IMG/VR virus record: IMGVR_UViG_3300027867_000006
Location: 1-63,521 of that record
Reading direction: 5' to 3' (one strand)
Length of the DNA stretch: 63,521 nucleotides
Source of the DNA: a virus
Of the stretch, positions 49,357 to 57,382 are shown piece by piece. How positions within the stretch are numbered: the first letter of the stretch is position 1; each line of letters opens with the position of its first letter. The notes under the pieces were generated by a model that worked only from the letters and a program-made list of their open reading frames with translations, searched no databases and had not been told where the DNA came from. The translations under genes were made by a program, and so were the position numbers.

Positions 49357-50015
49357 GAAGGCACCCGGATGTAAGTCGTCGCGCTCATCGGGCGTCTGAT
49401 TGAAGTGGTAGCGAACATTTCCTGTGGTTGACTGAGCGTGGAAAGAACGCCGAGCGAAGATTCGATCACGAACCCAGAAAGCGGGAAGAAGTTGTTGTCC
49501 TGCTCCGGCGTGAGCGCGCCGAGAGTCGAGGCCATGCGCAAGCCGTGCAGCGCGACCGCATTGCGATCTTGCTCAGGCGTGAGGATGCCGAGCGCCGTGT
49601 TGATGCGGAAGCCGAGTAGTTGCGCCGAATCCGAGACCGAAGGCGTGAGCACCCCGAGCGAACTGTTGATGCGCAACCCGTTGAGGTCAACCGTTGGGCT
49701 GCTTTCCTCCATGAGGAGGCCGAGCGTGCTGGCGATCCTGAACCCCGAAAGCCCGACGCCCGGCCCGACTCCCAAACCTCCGAGCGCGCTATTGATCCGG
49801 AAGCCGACCAGGGACGCGGTCTCGGAAACCTTGACCGTGAGAACTCCGAGCGTGCTGTTGACGCGGAAGCCTTGCAGCGCGACGCCGGTGGAGAGATCGA
49901 GCTGTCCGAGCGAGCTATTGATCCGAAAGCCGACCAGCGGCCCGACATTGTTGCCGGGCGTGCCGCCGAAAGGGTCGGACCCAAATGGACCGCCACCGAA
50001 GACAGGGCCGGGCAT
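49353..50015 (-). CDS. Eight-fold repeat protein (220 aa)
   Basis: After a Gly/Pro start (MPGPVFGGGPFGSDPFGG), the motif GFRINSSLGxL recurs eight times at about 20-residue spacing (VGFRINSSLGQL, QGFRVNSTLGVL, SGFRIASTLGLL, NGLRINSSLGVL and so on). The regular repeat suggests a beta-helix or solenoid spike. A short end follows (TSIRRPMSATTYIRVP). Between fibre and Ig-like genes, so probably a virion fibre component. Confidence 0.72.
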   Translation of the reverse strand: MPGPVFGGGPFGSDPFGGTPGNNVGPLVGFRINSSLGQLDLSTGVALQGFRVNSTLGVLTVKVSETASLVGFRINSALGGLGVGPGVGLSGFRIASTLGLLMEESSPTVDLNGLRINSSLGVLTPSVSDSAQLLGFRINTALGILTPEQDRNAVALHGLRMASTLGALTPEQDNNFFPLSGFVIESSLGVLSTLSQPQEMFATTSIRRPMSATTYIRVPS

Positions 50016-50018
50016 CGG

Positions 50019-53000
50019 TTAGATCGGTTCAAGAAGGACACAGATCATACCGCCTGTGAACGTGCCAACGGTGCCCGCCCACTTGGCGGAAAGCCGGTCG
50101 CCCGCCGCCATGTTGACGGTGGCGATTGTGCCGGTCACCGTCCCTTGAACCACCGTATTGATGCTGCCAGAAAAGGTGATGACCCCCGTCAAGACCGAAG
50201 TGCCTGCGCCGGGTGCGGTGGTGCCGGTGTCTTTGATTATGTCCACGGTCGGCGTCGTGGCGCTGGAAGCATAGACCCGTGCAGCCTTCACGCGCCACGC
50301 CCGGTTGGCGAGAAAAAACGGATAGCTGTTGCCCGAAACCGGCACGCTGGCCGGAAGAAACTGCTCCCAGCAGACTTCCTCCAACCCCGATACGCCGTTG
50401 ACCTGCACCTCGCCCGGGGTGCCGGTGCTGACCGCTGTGCCGCCTGTGATGTTGACGTTGCCGCCGCCGTTGGTGCCGCCTGCGCCCGCGCCACCCGTGA
50501 TGCTGACCGTGTTGCCCGCTGCGGAAGTCGCGGTGCCGACTGCGATGGTCACGGCTCCCGCTTGGCCGGAGGTTGCGCCGCCTGCGCCGCTGGTGATAGA
50601 GATCGCCCCGCCCGTGCCGGTTAGATCGGGCGTGCCCCCAATGAGCTGCACCGGACCGCCGCTCGCAGTGGTCGTGGTGCCGGAACCGGCTGCACCGCCT
50701 AAAAGTGTAAAGGTGCCGCCCACGCCACCGACCGAAGTGGTGCCTGCGGCAGCGCCACCCGTCCCGGCTCTCAACGTGGCGGCACCGCCCTGACCGCCTG
50801 TGGTGGAGGCGGCATTGCTCGCGAATCCAATGCCCCCGGCCAGTTGAACTTGTCCGGCGGTTCCAGCGGTGGAGGTGCCCTGAGAGGCGTTGCCGCCGTT
50901 CAAATTGAGGTTGCCGCCTGATTCCGAATTGCTACTGACGCCAGCGCCACCCGCGACCGTCACCGCGCCACCCGAACCCGTGGAAGTGCTGCCGCCACCC
51001 CCGCCAGTGACCGTGATCTGGCCGCCCACGCCCGTGACTGATTGGCTCCCGGTCAGGACCATAGTTGCGCCTGTGCCACTGCCGACCGAGTTGCCTGCGG
51101 TGATGTTGACGTTGCCGCCTGTAGAGTTAGATCCGAGCGCGTTGGCCGAGGCGAGGGTCACCGATCCCGTATTGCCGCTGGTGGTGGTGCCGCTCTTGAT
51201 GGTCACGCTGCCGCTGGCACCGGAGGTTGCGCCGCCTGCGCCGCTGATCAGACTCGCATTGCCACCCGTGCCGGTCAGGTCCGGGGAGCCGCCTGTGACG
51301 TTGACAGCGCCGCCGTTCGCCGTGGTCGTGGTACCTGCACCCGCCTGCCCGCCAACCAAAGAGGCAATGGCACCCGCGCCCGCGACCGAGGTGGTTCCTG
51401 CCGCCGCGCCGCCCGTGCCTGCTGTGAGGGTGAGTGCCCCGCCAACGCCCGCCGTGGTCGAAGCGGCATTGGTGCGGAAGCCGATGCCCCCGTTGGCAGC
51501 TAAGATTCCACCGGCCCCCGCTGTTTCAGTTCCTTGAGATGCATTGCCACCATTCAAGGTGAGGTTCCCACCACCTTCAGAAGTGCTGGCTGTGCCGCTG
51601 CCGCCTTTGATCAATACAGCGCCGCCCGCGCCCGTGGAAGTGCTGCCGCCCGCGCCACCAAAAATCTGGACAACACCGCCCGCGCCGGTGACCGACTGCC
51701 CTCCGGTCAGTTGCAGCGTGCCGCTAACGCCGGAGCCGATTGAATTCCCGACCGCAATCGAAACTGCGCCTGCGGTGTTGTTCGAAGCCGCCGCATTAGC
51801 GGTGGAAATTGCCACCGAGCCGGAACTGCCGCTGGTCGGTTGAACGGTGGTGATAGTCACCGATCCCGATGCGCCGGATGTGCCGCCACCGTTCCCCCCG
51901 CGCACCAGCACATTGCCTCCCGTGCCCGTCAGGTCTGGATTGCCGCCAAGCAATTGAGCGTCGCCGCCGTTCGCCGTAGTCGTTGTGCCCGATCCAGCCG
52001 CGCCGCCGCGCAGCCTCGCGATGCCCCCCGCACCGGCCACAGACGTGGTGCCTGCTGCCGCGCCGCCTGCGCCTCCGTCCATTTCACTGACAGCACCGGC
52101 CCCTGCGGTGGTCGAAGCGGCGTTGCTGGCGAATCCAGTTCCACCCGTCAGGGTAATCAATCCAGCCGCACCCGCAGTCGAAGTGCCTTGGGAGGCGTTG
52201 CCGCCGTTGATGGAGACGTTTCCACCGGCTGAAGACGAGCTGCTTGTAGGCGTTGCTCCAGAGATGACGACCGCGCCACCCGCCCCGCTCGTCCCGCCGC
52301 CCAAGCCACCCGTGATGTTCACCGCTGCGCCCGCCTGTGCGCTCGTGCCCTGCGCCGCGGTGACGGTCATCCCGGCATGCGTCGCTGTGAGCGTCGTGCC
52401 CGCCGTGCCGTTGAAGGCGACCACACCAGAGGTGACGTCGCCCACAGTCGTCATGCCGCTGCCGCCGCTGATCGAATTGCATCCGAGCGCGTGAGTGCTG
52501 GTGTTGTAGGTCAGCGCGTTGGTCGCCCCGGCGCAGCCGTTGGTGCCTGAGGTCGGCATCGCCACCGCAGTCGGCGCGGCGCTGCTGCCGGTCGCGTTCA
52601 TCACCACTGTGTCGCCCGACTGCGTGGCGAGATGCGCGAGCGGAATCGTGCAGGTGGTCACCCCCGACGAGGAAAGCAGGCAATCGCCCGAGAAACCCAT
52701 CACCTTCGCTGGAAGGTCGGAGAACACGTCAGTCGTGCTGGCGCTGAAGTTGACCGCGCTGCCGCCGTTGGAGGAATCCAGGATCGTGGTGCGCGTCAAC
52801 GTGCCGCCCGTGTTCCAGGTGCCGATCCCCGACTCCCATTGCGTGGAAGGATTGGCGCGGTTGACCGCGAAATACCAGATCGTGTCGCCGTTGTTCATCG
52901 CGCTGCCGAAGGTGCGATACCCGGTCAGCGCACCGCCCAGGGTGAGAGTGCTCGTGCCGCTGGTGACCGTGGTCTCCCAAACGCGGGCGGTCAGGACAAA

Positions 53001-53057
53001 AGCCGCCTGCGCGGGAAAAGCTACCGCCAGCAGCAGCGCTGCAACGAACCGTTTCAT
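50019..53057 (-). CDS. Giant Gly-rich fibre-like protein with three tandem 218-residue repeats
   Basis: 1012 residues. Signal-like start MKRFVAALLLAVAFPAQA (cleavage after AQA). Residues about 240-860 are Gly/Ala/Ser/Thr-rich (GGAGGSTSTGAGGA), with the landmark NGGNASQGT at 284, 502 and 720, an exact 218-residue period. The C-terminal 120 residues look like a compact domain (LEEVCWEQFLPASVPVSGNS). The glycine pattern could form polyglycine-II sheets as in some phage adhesins. Strong SD GAGGAGGG. Confidence 0.78.
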   Translation of the reverse strand: MKRFVAALLLAVAFPAQAAFVLTARVWETTVTSGTSTLTLGGALTGYRTFGSAMNNGDTIWYFAVNRANPSTQWESGIGTWNTGGTLTRTTILDSSNGGSAVNFSASTTDVFSDLPAKVMGFSGDCLLSSSGVTTCTIPLAHLATQSGDTVVMNATGSSAAPTAVAMPTSGTNGCAGATNALTYNTSTHALGCNSISGGSGMTTVGDVTSGVVAFNGTAGTTLTATHAGMTVTAAQGTSAQAGAAVNITGGLGGGTSGAGGAVVISGATPTSSSSSAGGNVSINGGNASQGTSTAGAAGLITLTGGTGFASNAASTTAGAGAVSEMDGGAGGAAAGTTSVAGAGGIARLRGGAAGSGTTTTANGGDAQLLGGNPDLTGTGGNVLVRGGNGGGTSGASGSVTITTVQPTSGSSGSVAISTANAAASNNTAGAVSIAVGNSIGSGVSGTLQLTGGQSVTGAGGVVQIFGGAGGSTSTGAGGAVLIKGGSGTASTSEGGGNLTLNGGNASQGTETAGAGGILAANGGIGFRTNAASTTAGVGGALTLTAGTGGAAAGTTSVAGAGAIASLVGGQAGAGTTTTANGGAVNVTGGSPDLTGTGGNASLISGAGGATSGASGSVTIKSGTTTSGNTGSVTLASANALGSNSTGGNVNITAGNSVGSGTGATMVLTGSQSVTGVGGQITVTGGGGGSTSTGSGGAVTVAGGAGVSSNSESGGNLNLNGGNASQGTSTAGTAGQVQLAGGIGFASNAASTTGGQGGAATLRAGTGGAAAGTTSVGGVGGTFTLLGGAAGSGTTTTASGGPVQLIGGTPDLTGTGGAISITSGAGGATSGQAGAVTIAVGTATSAAGNTVSITGGAGAGGTNGGGNVNITGGTAVSTGTPGEVQVNGVSGLEEVCWEQFLPASVPVSGNSYPFFLANRAWRVKAARVYASSATTPTVDIIKDTGTTAPGAGTSVLTGVITFSGSINTVVQGTVTGTIATVNMAAGDRLSAKWAGTVGTFTGGMICVLLEPI

Positions 53058-53067
53058 GTCGCCCTCC

Positions 53068-53601
53068 TCAAGCCAGTTGCAGCAGGGCGGTCGCCGAAGC
53101 GTTCACCGGCATCGAGACTGTGAACGTGCCAGCCACGACCGGCTCGTCCGCGCCGAAATCGTAGACGAACACCGACCGGTTGCCGTTGGTTGAGTTGTAA
53201 ACCAAGCAGCCGCGCGTGGTGAAAGTCGAAACGGTCCAGACCGCGTTTCCGTTGGGCGTGGTGTAAGCGACCGTGCCGGTAGACAGCGGCGTGGTATTGC
53301 CTAGCGCCACCCCCCCCGTTGTGTAGCCGCTGCCGTTGGCCAGCTCATCAGCGTTGCCGGTGACGTTGGCGTAGTTGGTGGTGGCCGCGCCGTAAGTGCC
53401 CACGATCAACGCGGTCTGCTTGAACAGCATCATGAAGAAGGCGTTGCCGGTGCCGGCGGTGAAATCGTGCTTGGCCTCCATCAGCTCGACCTTGAAGCTG
53501 GTGCAAAGCGCGGTGGTCAACCCGGCGAGAGCGACCAGCCAGCGGCGCATGCGCTCCAGGGCGATGTCGAAGAAATTTGGTGCGAGGGCGAGTGCGTTCA
53601 T
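53068..53601 (-). CDS. Structural-region protein (177 aa)
   Basis: Starts MNALALAPNFFDIALERMRR in an ATGA overlap. A short hydrophobic helix (LVALAGLTTALCTSF) is followed by a beta-rich domain (GGVALGNTTPLSTGTVAYTT, TVSTFTTRGCLVYNSTNGNR). Likely a virion or fibre-linked protein; precedes the giant fibre gene. Family not recognised. Confidence 0.68.
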   Translation of the reverse strand: MNALALAPNFFDIALERMRRWLVALAGLTTALCTSFKVELMEAKHDFTAGTGNAFFMMLFKQTALIVGTYGAATTNYANVTGNADELANGSGYTTGGVALGNTTPLSTGTVAYTTPNGNAVWTVSTFTTRGCLVYNSTNGNRSVFVYDFGADEPVVAGTFTVSMPVNASATALLQLA

Positions 53602-53825
53602 GTGGCAAGTTCTCCTTTTGCTTTGAGGGCGTCTTTCAAAATGCGTGCGCCCATCTCGTCGGGCGCGAGGACGACTTGATGGACATCGCGTTTGACCAGC
53701 TCCCCGGTGTCGGGAAGATAGTATTCGGTCCACTCCGAGTAGCCCAGAGGGCGCTCATGCCGCACAACATTCTTGCGAAGAGTCGATTCCTCAAGCGGGC
53801 CTTTGGTGGTTGGAATCAAAGCCAT
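53598..53825 (-). CDS. Small hypothetical protein (75 aa)
   Basis: SD AGGAG precedes the ATG. Beta/alpha mix (HERPLGYSEWTEYYLPDTGE, then LVKRDVHQVVLAPDEMGARI). ATGA overlap downstream. No family recognised. Confidence 0.65.
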   Translation of the reverse strand: MALIPTTKGPLEESTLRKNVVRHERPLGYSEWTEYYLPDTGELVKRDVHQVVLAPDEMGARILKDALKAKGELAT

Positions 53826-53835
53826 AAGTCGCTCC

Positions 53836-54273
53836 TCAGTTCGCGTAGCAGGCGTCGATCGAGAACGTCATCGACGGCGTACTGGTGCCGGCTAGATTGA
53901 CGCGCCAGCTGCGCGGCAGAATCGCGTTCGCCGTGACGTTGTTCGACGCAGTGATCCCCGGATAGACCGTGAAGATCAGTGGCATGCCCACCGTCGTGGC
54001 GACGGCCGTGCTAGCGAGGATGGTGTAGAAGACCGTCGGCGTCGCGGGAATCGGCGCCTGGACGTTTAAGATGTACTGCCCGCTCGTGAACGCCGTGACG
54101 TTCAGGATCAGCGTGACACCGCGCCACGAGCCATTCGACAATGTATTGGAGTTCACCGCGGCGGCAGTTCGCGCTGCGCTCGGCAAGACGTTAAAGCACT
54201 GGTTCGGGTTCGATTGCGCTGCGGCGAGTGATGTGAACGCAACGAGCAGAGCGGCGAGCAGAAGACGTTTCAT
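53836..54273 (-). CDS. Signal-peptide-bearing protein, paralogue of 44759-45235 (145 aa)
   Basis: Starts MKRLLLAALLVAFTSLAAAQ: a Sec signal cleaved after AAA-Q. The mature part (LILNVTAFTSGQYILNVQAP, SWRVNLAGTSTPSMTFSIDA) is related to the protein at 44759-45235. Two Cys (NQCFNV, DACYAN) could form a disulfide outside the cytoplasm. Role unknown. Confidence 0.72.
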   Translation of the reverse strand: MKRLLLAALLVAFTSLAAAQSNPNQCFNVLPSAARTAAAVNSNTLSNGSWRGVTLILNVTAFTSGQYILNVQAPIPATPTVFYTILASTAVATTVGMPLIFTVYPGITASNNVTANAILPRSWRVNLAGTSTPSMTFSIDACYAN

Positions 54274-54560
54274 TCGGACCCCTTGAGAGTAAGACGGCCA
54301 GTACGGCGGACGTGCTCTACGTCGAATCGTCGGAGCATGCCTGTGATGCAGAAGTCTTCCGCTTTGACGATCACGGGCCTCACAAAAATGTGGCTGACAA
54401 GGTAGCGTCTAGCCACCCCGAGGCGAAATGACAGGGCTAAGAGCGCGTTCAGCTGCGGGCGCGGTGGCGGAGCGTCGCCCCCAGGAGGTTCGCCTTCCCC
54501 GAAATGCGGATTTGCGGATTCGAGGAACTCCCTGATCGCGGCGGAGGATTTCACGCGCAT
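54270..54560 (-). CDS. Hypothetical protein (96 aa)
   Basis: Starts MRVKSSAAIREFLESANPHF; Pro/Gly-rich near residue 25, then LNALLALSFRLGVARRYLVS and VKAEDFCITGMLRRFDVEHV. No clear ribosome site. Ends in an ATGA overlap. Support is mainly open frame and position. Confidence 0.5.
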   Translation of the reverse strand: MRVKSSAAIREFLESANPHFGEGEPPGGDAPPPRPQLNALLALSFRLGVARRYLVSHIFVRPVIVKAEDFCITGMLRRFDVEHVRRTGRLTLKGSE

Positions 54561-54601
54561 ATTCTAAGTCGTCGGGGCCTCAGCGTGGTGTAACAAATGT
54601 T

Positions 54602-54841
54602 TCACGAGAGCTTTCGCCTGAGACGCGGATCGCGCAAGACGATAGCGACCGCGCCGGCTCGAGTGTTCGCGCCCATGTCGTTCAGCATGCGGAAGACCCG
54701 CACCCGGACGGTCTCCGGTTTCGTGTTGGTCAGCTGCGCGATTTCCGGATCGCGCTTGCCTGCGATCAGCCAGCGTAGCAGCTCGAGCTGGACCTCGTTT
54801 GGTTCGAATGCGACACCTTCTTGCATCTGCACGCTCCTCAT
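54602..54841 (-). CDS. LuxR/GerE-type helix-turn-helix protein (79 aa)
   Basis: LELLRWLIAGKRDPEIAQLT, then NTKPETVRVRVFRMLNDMGA and NTRAGAVAI, is a LuxR-type DNA-binding domain without a receiver. Start ATG 54841 gives an ATGA overlap; ATG 54826 is better spaced from AGGAG. It may regulate late transcription or sense host state. Encoded among packaging genes. Confidence 0.75.
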   Translation of the reverse strand: MRSVQMQEGVAFEPNEVQLELLRWLIAGKRDPEIAQLTNTKPETVRVRVFRMLNDMGANTRAGAVAIVLRDPRLRRKLS

Positions 54842-55206
54842 TCCGGTATGTCGAGCATCGGTCGCGTCTGGCCTTTCAACGCGTGTGCGCAATCGCCACA
54901 GTAAGTGATCTGACCTTTGAGGACGACGATGTGACAGGTTGTTTTCTCAGGACCCGTCGGTACCCACTTGCCGTCTTCGTACTTACCGGGGCCGCTCGAG
55001 TACTTCAAGCTGGGAGCGAACGTCGGCTTCTCGGTGTTTCCGTCGAACGTCCACATCGGCCACTTCGGCTTGCCCGGCGGCGGCGGGCGGTTCGGTAGAA
55101 TCCAGGTGCGGAAGTAGTGCGAGTATCCGCATCCCTCGCAGAAGATGCGCCAACCAGACTCGACCTTGACGTCTTTCTCGAACATCTCGTATGGGAGGAC
55201 TTTCAA
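54838..55206 (-). CDS. DUF6527-like small protein (122 aa)
   Basis: TTG 55206 (TTGA overlap with the TerL stop, GGAGAGG upstream) is favoured over ATG 55185. IFCEGCGYSHYFRTW, then MWTFDGNTEKPTFAPSLKY and CHIVVLKGQITYCGDCAHAL match the DUF6527 pattern (FDG, PTF.PS, CH, DC.H). Likely a small zinc protein of unknown role, often near phage structural genes. Confidence 0.72.
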   Translation of the reverse strand: MKVLPYEMFEKDVKVESGWRIFCEGCGYSHYFRTWILPNRPPPPGKPKWPMWTFDGNTEKPTFAPSLKYSSGPGKYEDGKWVPTGPEKTTCHIVVLKGQITYCGDCAHALKGQTRPMLDIPE

Positions 55207-56591
55207 TGGCCTCTCCCCAGTTTCGCCCAGACGCCGGCGGCGCCACGGCGCTGGATGTATCCGTCCAGACCGTAGCGGATCGCGTCGATGTAGTGGTTGT
55301 GCGCGTCCACGATCTCCGGCAGGATCACAGGCGCGTTCGTCTTCGGGTCGATCGTCTTCGGGTCGACTTTCCAGCGGTACAAGACCGTCGCTTCCTCGAT
55401 CGTCTTGACGCAGCGCGGATTGATGATGATGATATGAGAGCGCAGGTGAGCGATCCCGTCTTCGACGCTGCCCTTCCACTTCTCAGCGGCGGATATGTTG
55501 AAGCCCTTATTGCGCACGTGGCTGATCGTTTCCGGTCGGCTGTTATCCGACTTGATCGGCCACTTCCGGCTGAGGGCGATCGAGTCGAACATCGCCTCGA
55601 GCTCGTCCAGCTCGATGCCAGTGCCGCCGGCTTCGTACTCGATGTAGATGCGATCGGATTTCTGGTTCGCGTCGTCTTTCTTGATCAAGCCCAGCTCGTG
55701 GCACTTCTTGTTGCTCAGAATGAAGAAGCGCACCAGCGTTGCGGGGTCGCTCGAGAAGCCGTGGTCGTTCCCGAAGTGGATCCGCTGAGCCTGCCGGTAC
55801 AAGTCGTCGGCGAATTCCTCAATGCGTACACGGTCCCCAAGAATGATGGCGTTCGATGCCTTTCGAGGGTGGCCGAGCCACACGTGGTTAAATACGTTGA
55901 TGTCATTTTCGCGGTCCTTCTCCATGACGCGGCGCAGCGCCGCTGGGAAGTACGGATTCTCCGTGTAGTTGACCTTGTGAACGATCGCGCCAGCGGGGGG
56001 CTTGCTGACGAAGCGGCGGTGCGTCGCGCTGTTTTCGTCGGTCACGTTGAACGACACCCACAGCTCGGAATCTTCCTGCCGGAAGACGGTCGGCTCGAGA
56101 TTGATCCAGGAATCCTCGGTGGTGTTCTGTGCCTCAGCCACCCAGGTGATCTTCACGCCCTCGGTCGACTTGATTTCCTCGACGTTGTGGTGCAGGCCTT
56201 TGAAGATGAACTCCGCGCCAGTCTTCCTGTGGCGGATCGTCTTATCGGTGATGTGAAACTCATCTTCGTATCCGAGGCGGTAGATCATGCTCCGCAGCAC
56301 GCGATGGACCGAGTCCGCGATCGAGTTCTGGTACTCGCGTGTACATAAGACGAGCATGTACTCCGTGCGGCAGCGTTCGATCAAGACCTCGGCCATCGAC
56401 CAGTCTTTCGCTGCGCCGCGCCCGCCGTAGAAGACCTTCGTATGACACGGTTCCCACAGGTCGTGAAATGGGCTGCGCTTGTCCTTAGTGATCGATTTGA
56501 AACTCGCCCGGTTGATGCGCTTGCGCCGTTCGGCCGCGATCAGCGCGCCGACGCTAGCGACGGCCGGAGCAAGCGTGTCGAGATCAGTCAT
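55203..56591 (-). CDS. terL: Terminase large subunit
   Basis: 462 residues. Walker A FYGGRGAAKDW (54-64) has Asp where Ser/Thr follows Lys in most ATPases. Walker B VKITWVAEAQ (146-155). The nuclease domain has acidic residues Asp276 (GNDHGF), Asp349 (SDNSRP) and Asp436 (HNHYIDAIRYG). It cuts concatemers and pumps DNA into the prohead through the portal. ATGA overlap with the gene before. Confidence 0.93.
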   Translation of the reverse strand: MTDLDTLAPAVASVGALIAAERRKRINRASFKSITKDKRSPFHDLWEPCHTKVFYGGRGAAKDWSMAEVLIERCRTEYMLVLCTREYQNSIADSVHRVLRSMIYRLGYEDEFHITDKTIRHRKTGAEFIFKGLHHNVEEIKSTEGVKITWVAEAQNTTEDSWINLEPTVFRQEDSELWVSFNVTDENSATHRRFVSKPPAGAIVHKVNYTENPYFPAALRRVMEKDRENDINVFNHVWLGHPRKASNAIILGDRVRIEEFADDLYRQAQRIHFGNDHGFSSDPATLVRFFILSNKKCHELGLIKKDDANQKSDRIYIEYEAGGTGIELDELEAMFDSIALSRKWPIKSDNSRPETISHVRNKGFNISAAEKWKGSVEDGIAHLRSHIIIINPRCVKTIEEATVLYRWKVDPKTIDPKTNAPVILPEIVDAHNHYIDAIRYGLDGYIQRRGAAGVWAKLGRGH

Positions 56592-56794
56592 CCGGTCCAG
56601 AAACTCCCGGCGATGTTGATCCGACCGAACTTGCGCGCCTTGTCCGAGGACATCGATCCCGTGAGGGAGACCATCGTCCCCGGCGCCTTGTCGATGATCG
56701 CTAAGAGGGCGCGTTTGATCACCGGGTCGTCCGTCTGCTGCTCGAGCTGCTCAGCCGCTTCCAGCTTCGTGCCCGTGACGGAGATGGTGATCAT
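56588..56794 (-). CDS. Small protein upstream of terminase (68 aa)
   Basis: Starts MITISVTGTKLEAAEQLEQQ; alternating strands and a helix, with TMVSLTGSMSSDKARKF at about 40-56. ATGA overlaps with both neighbours. Reminiscent of small phage proteins near TerL; function unknown. Confidence 0.62.
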   Translation of the reverse strand: MITISVTGTKLEAAEQLEQQTDDPVIKRALLAIIDKAPGTMVSLTGSMSSDKARKFGRINIAGSFWTG

Positions 56795-57048
56795 GTCAAT
56801 AGAGCATTGCGTTCGCCACAGGACGGGCAGAACTTCAAGACGTCCAGGTCGTCCCTGAGCAGGTCGATGTCGCTCTTCGCTTCGCCGAGCGCGACCAGAC
56901 GCGGATGCGCATGCGGGTTCGCGGCCCACTTCTCGAACGCAGCGCGACAGCGCTTCTTCGCGGCGGGGAGCTCGCTCAGCTTGAGCAGGTAGTTCTCGTC
57001 ACCTGGGCCACGCGGGTGATGCAGCGCGATGATGTGATCGCAGCTCAT
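56791..57048 (-). CDS. Small protein with C-terminal CxxC (85 aa)
   Basis: Starts MSCDHIIALHHPRGPGD, helical in the middle, and ends DVLKFCPSCGERNALLT, a half zinc ribbon that may pair with the N-terminal CDH...HH. ATGA overlaps on both sides. Unknown function. Confidence 0.62.
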   Translation of the reverse strand: MSCDHIIALHHPRGPGDENYLLKLSELPAAKKRCRAAFEKWAANPHAHPRLVALGEAKSDIDLLRDDLDVLKFCPSCGERNALLT

Positions 57049-57374
57049 GCGACGAGATGGTTGGCCTTCGCGATCAGCAGCATGAAGTCAGCGCAATTAT
57101 CCAGCCAAGCTTCGGGCACTTCGTTGTCTTGCAGTGCGCGGGCGATCTCGCACAGCGGACATGACCCATTCAGCGCTTGCACGCCGAACTCGCGGGCCTT
57201 CGACGCGATCTCAAGCGTGGCGACGACATACGGATCGAATTCTTCTCGGCTGGCTTTGCCTTCGAGCCAGAGTTTGCCGTGAACGGATGCGAGCTCAGGT
57301 CGGATCAGCTTTTTCAGGCCGCGGCGATCGAGCTCATGAATCAGGTCGTGGCTGTGTCCGTTGCAGATTCTCAT
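57045..57374 (-). CDS. Hypothetical protein (109 aa)
   Basis: TAGGAG precedes the ATG. Helical with NGSCPLCEIARAL in the middle (about 69-81), a CxxC pair, and CNGHSH at the start. Possibly metal-binding. In the packaging region. No family recognised. Confidence 0.62.
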   Translation of the reverse strand: MRICNGHSHDLIHELDRRGLKKLIRPELASVHGKLWLEGKASREEFDPYVVATLEIASKAREFGVQALNGSCPLCEIARALQDNEVPEAWLDNCADFMLLIAKANHLVA

Positions 57375-57382
57375 GTCGGCTC

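Noticed and set aside
49620-52494. Long Pro/Ala/Arg-rich plus-strand ORFs opposite the giant fibre
   Set aside because: Their repeats mirror the Gly repeats of the fibre gene on the minus strand, and they lack starts with ribosome sites.
55191-56348. 385-residue plus-strand ORF opposite TerL
   Set aside because: Antisense shadow of a well-supported terminase gene.
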